In this document: positions 62,442 to 64,000 of the stretch, piece after piece
Layout: every line of letters starts with the position of its first letter
Numbering within the stretch: position 1 is the first letter of the stretch
DNA from: Pseudomonadota bacterium
Lineage (GTDB): Bacteria; Pseudomonadota; Gammaproteobacteria; Acidiferrobacterales; UBA6901
Length of the DNA stretch: 64,000 nucleotides
Direction of reading: 5' to 3'
NCBI GenBank assembly: GCA_021785515.1
Contig: JAJYEX010000004.1
Span: forward strand, 1 to 64,000
The notes under the pieces: model-generated
The model's input: only the letters and a program-made list of their open reading frames with translations
What the model was told of the DNA's origin: nothing
Databases searched by the model: none
Translations under genes and position numbers: made by a program

Positions 62442-64000
62442 AAAAGTCCCGGATTCCGGTTGCCACCTACCGGCTGCAGCTCAGCCGGGACTTCACCTTC
62501 AGCCAGGCAGCGCAGGTAGTCCCCTATCTGCGTGAACTCGGCGTCAGTCACTGCTACGTATCGCCGATTCTGCGGGCGCGGGCAGGCAGCAGTCACGGCT
62601 ATGACGTCGTCGATCACAGCGAACTCAACCCCGAGATCGGCACGTGCGCCGACTTCGAGCGTTTCGTCGCGATTCTGAAGGAACAGGCCATGGGGCTCGT
62701 GGTCGACATCGTTCCCAACCACATGGGAGTGGGTGGTGCCGACAATCGGTGGTGGCTCGATGTGCTGGAGAACGGGGAGGCGTCGGTTTTTGCGGACTAT
62801 TTCGACATCGACTGGCGCCCGGCCAAGGCGGAACTGCGCGGCAAGCTTCTGCTGCCGTTTCTCGAAGATCACTACGGCCGGGTTCTCGAGAGGGGGCTGC
62901 TGGTGCTGCGCTTTGACGCCGTGCTCGGGCAGTTCGGCATCGCCTATCATGAGCACTATTTCCCTCTGGATCCCGGGACCTATTGCGTCGTGCTGCGCGC
63001 GGCGCTGGCGCATGCGGGTGGCCCGGCGGCGCGTCAGGCGCTCGACAGGCTCATCGCGGTGTTTGAATCCCTGCCCGGGCGCGAAGAGACGGCAGCCGAC
63101 CGCGTGCAGCTGCGATTGCGGGCGGTGGCCGAGCACAAGCAGGCGCTCGCTGTCGCCTGTCGGGATCTGCCGCCAGTCGCGGAATGCATTGCGGCTGCGG
63201 TAACGGCGATCAACGGACATCCGTCGCAACCGCAGAGCATGGACGCCCTCCACCAGCTGCTGGAACAGCAGGCCTACCGGGTCGCGCACTGGCTGGTCGC
63301 CCTGGACGAAATCAACTACCGGCGTTTCTTCGACATTAACGCGCTCGCGGGACTGCGGACGGAGCGCCCGGAGGTATTCCGTGCAACCCACCGGGTGATG
63401 ACGGATCTGGTACGTGCAGGACTGATCGAAGGCTTGCGCATCGACCATCCCGACGGCCTGTTCGATCCGCCGGGCTATTTCCGCATGCTGCAGGAGGCGA
63501 TCGCCCCGGACTGCGGCGGGGAGGTGGCGGCCTATACGGTGGCCGAGAAGATCCTGGCCGCCGGAGAGCGATTGCGCGCCGGCTGGCAAGTGCACGGTAC
63601 CACCGGCTACGATTTCGGCGCCCAGCTGAACGGTCTTTTCATCTATCAGGAGGCTGGTCCGGCGCTGAGCGAGCTCTATGAGCGTTTTACCGGACGGGTC
63701 GTCGACTTCACTGACGTGCTGTGCGACAACAAGAAACTTGTGATGCGTACGCTGATGTCCGGCGAACTCATGGTTCTGTCCAACTTGCTGGACCAGATAT
63801 CCGAAAGTGACTGGCATACGCGCGACTATACGCTGCACGCGCTGCGCGAGGCGCTCATGGAGGTGATCGCCTGCTTTCCGGTATACCGTACGTACATCTC
63901 GGCCGACGGTGTCTCGCAGGAGGATCGCCGCTGCATCGAGCGGGCGGTGGCCATGGCCAAGAAACGCAGTCCGGCAGCGGATGCCAGCGTCTTTGATTTT
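62438..64000 (+). CDS. treY: Malto-oligosyltrehalose synthase, 3' end outside the window
   Basis: 521 codons are visible, with no stop. RIPVATYRLQLSRDFTFSQA, HCYVSPILRARAGSSHGYDV, LVVDIVPNHMGVGG, INYRRFFDINALAGLR, EGLRIDHPDGLFDPPGYF and HGTTGYDFGAQLNGLFI are TreY signatures. It turns the reducing end of malto-oligosaccharides into a trehalosyl unit for TreZ. The start ATG overlaps the treZ stop (ATGA). Full-length relatives are longer, so the C-terminal part is missing only because the window ends. Confidence 0.95.
   Translation, partial: MKKSRIPVATYRLQLSRDFTFSQAAQVVPYLRELGVSHCYVSPILRARAGSSHGYDVVDHSELNPEIGTCADFERFVAILKEQAMGLVVDIVPNHMGVGGADNRWWLDVLENGEASVFADYFDIDWRPAKAELRGKLLLPFLEDHYGRVLERGLLVLRFDAVLGQFGIAYHEHYFPLDPGTYCVVLRAALAHAGGPAARQALDRLIAVFESLPGREETAADRVQLRLRAVAEHKQALAVACRDLPPVAECIAAAVTAINGHPSQPQSMDALHQLLEQQAYRVAHWLVALDEINYRRFFDINALAGLRTERPEVFRATHRVMTDLVRAGLIEGLRIDHPDGLFDPPGYFRMLQEAIAPDCGGEVAAYTVAEKILAAGERLRAGWQVHGTTGYDFGAQLNGLFIYQEAGPALSELYERFTGRVVDFTDVLCDNKKLVMRTLMSGELMVLSNLLDQISESDWHTRDYTLHALREALMEVIACFPVYRTYISADGVSQEDRRCIERAVAMAKKRSPAADASVFDF

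Noticed and set aside
60582-63838. Two long minus-strand frames opposite treZ and treY
   Set aside because: They mirror the third-position GC bias of the tre genes and encode no motif.

Overview
The window looks like a GC-rich chromosomal segment of a gammaproteobacterium. The E. coli-like tRNA-Glu and tRNA-Ala, the MdtABC-type efflux operon, the OmpR/EnvZ-like pair, FrnE-like DsbA, RhlE, the PD-(D/E)XK/UvrD pair, rfbBACD, DinG-like helicase and treZ-treY support this. Acr3-type arsenite export, a lipoyl-carrier (LbpA/GcvH-like) gene and a DoxX-family protein would suit a chemolithotrophic, possibly acidophilic sulfur or iron oxidiser. That last step is inference from gene content, not proof.

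Layout. 1-4740: accessory DNA behind a cut tRNA-Ala. It holds a remnant of a GloVer-repeat protein, a displaced 607-bp copy of the RND permease junction, a tyrosine recombinase fragment, and two tandem orphan Rhs C-terminal modules with candidate immunity genes. 4888-16319: an RND efflux operon on the minus strand (outer membrane factor, adaptor, two permeases) and a divergent response regulator/histidine kinase pair. 16585-34349: a mobile island starting at tRNA-Glu with an intact integrase. Inside it are a truncated LprI-like gene, an IS66-family element, a complete group II intron directly joined to an IS21-family element, an IS3-family remnant, a three-cassette integron array without an integrase (CALIN), higBA, HigBA-type and hicAB toxin-antitoxin loci, partial duplications of higBA, and a decayed second integrase at the right-hand side. 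34350-34962: no convincing gene.

34963-64000: core-like DNA without mobile elements. A minus-strand trio encodes two related four-helix membrane proteins, one fused to a thioredoxin-like domain, with a GcvH/LbpA-like lipoyl protein between them. Then come Fe-superoxide dismutase, arsR-arsC-acr3, a FrnE-like DsbA protein, RhlE helicase, a DoxX-like membrane protein, a two-gene AddB/AddA-like recombination nuclease, a Cache-HAMP-GAF-GGDEF-EAL protein, the four genes for dTDP-L-rhamnose (rfbBACD, overlapping ends), a DinG-type helicase, a peroxiredoxin and the TreZ/TreY trehalose pathway, with treY running off the window.

The most interesting points are the thioredoxin/NnrS-like/LbpA-like trio, the tandem orphan Rhs modules with a pentanucleotide-repeat frameshift in an immunity candidate, the integrase-less cassette array of membrane proteins, and the nested IS66-intron-IS21-IS3 chain.
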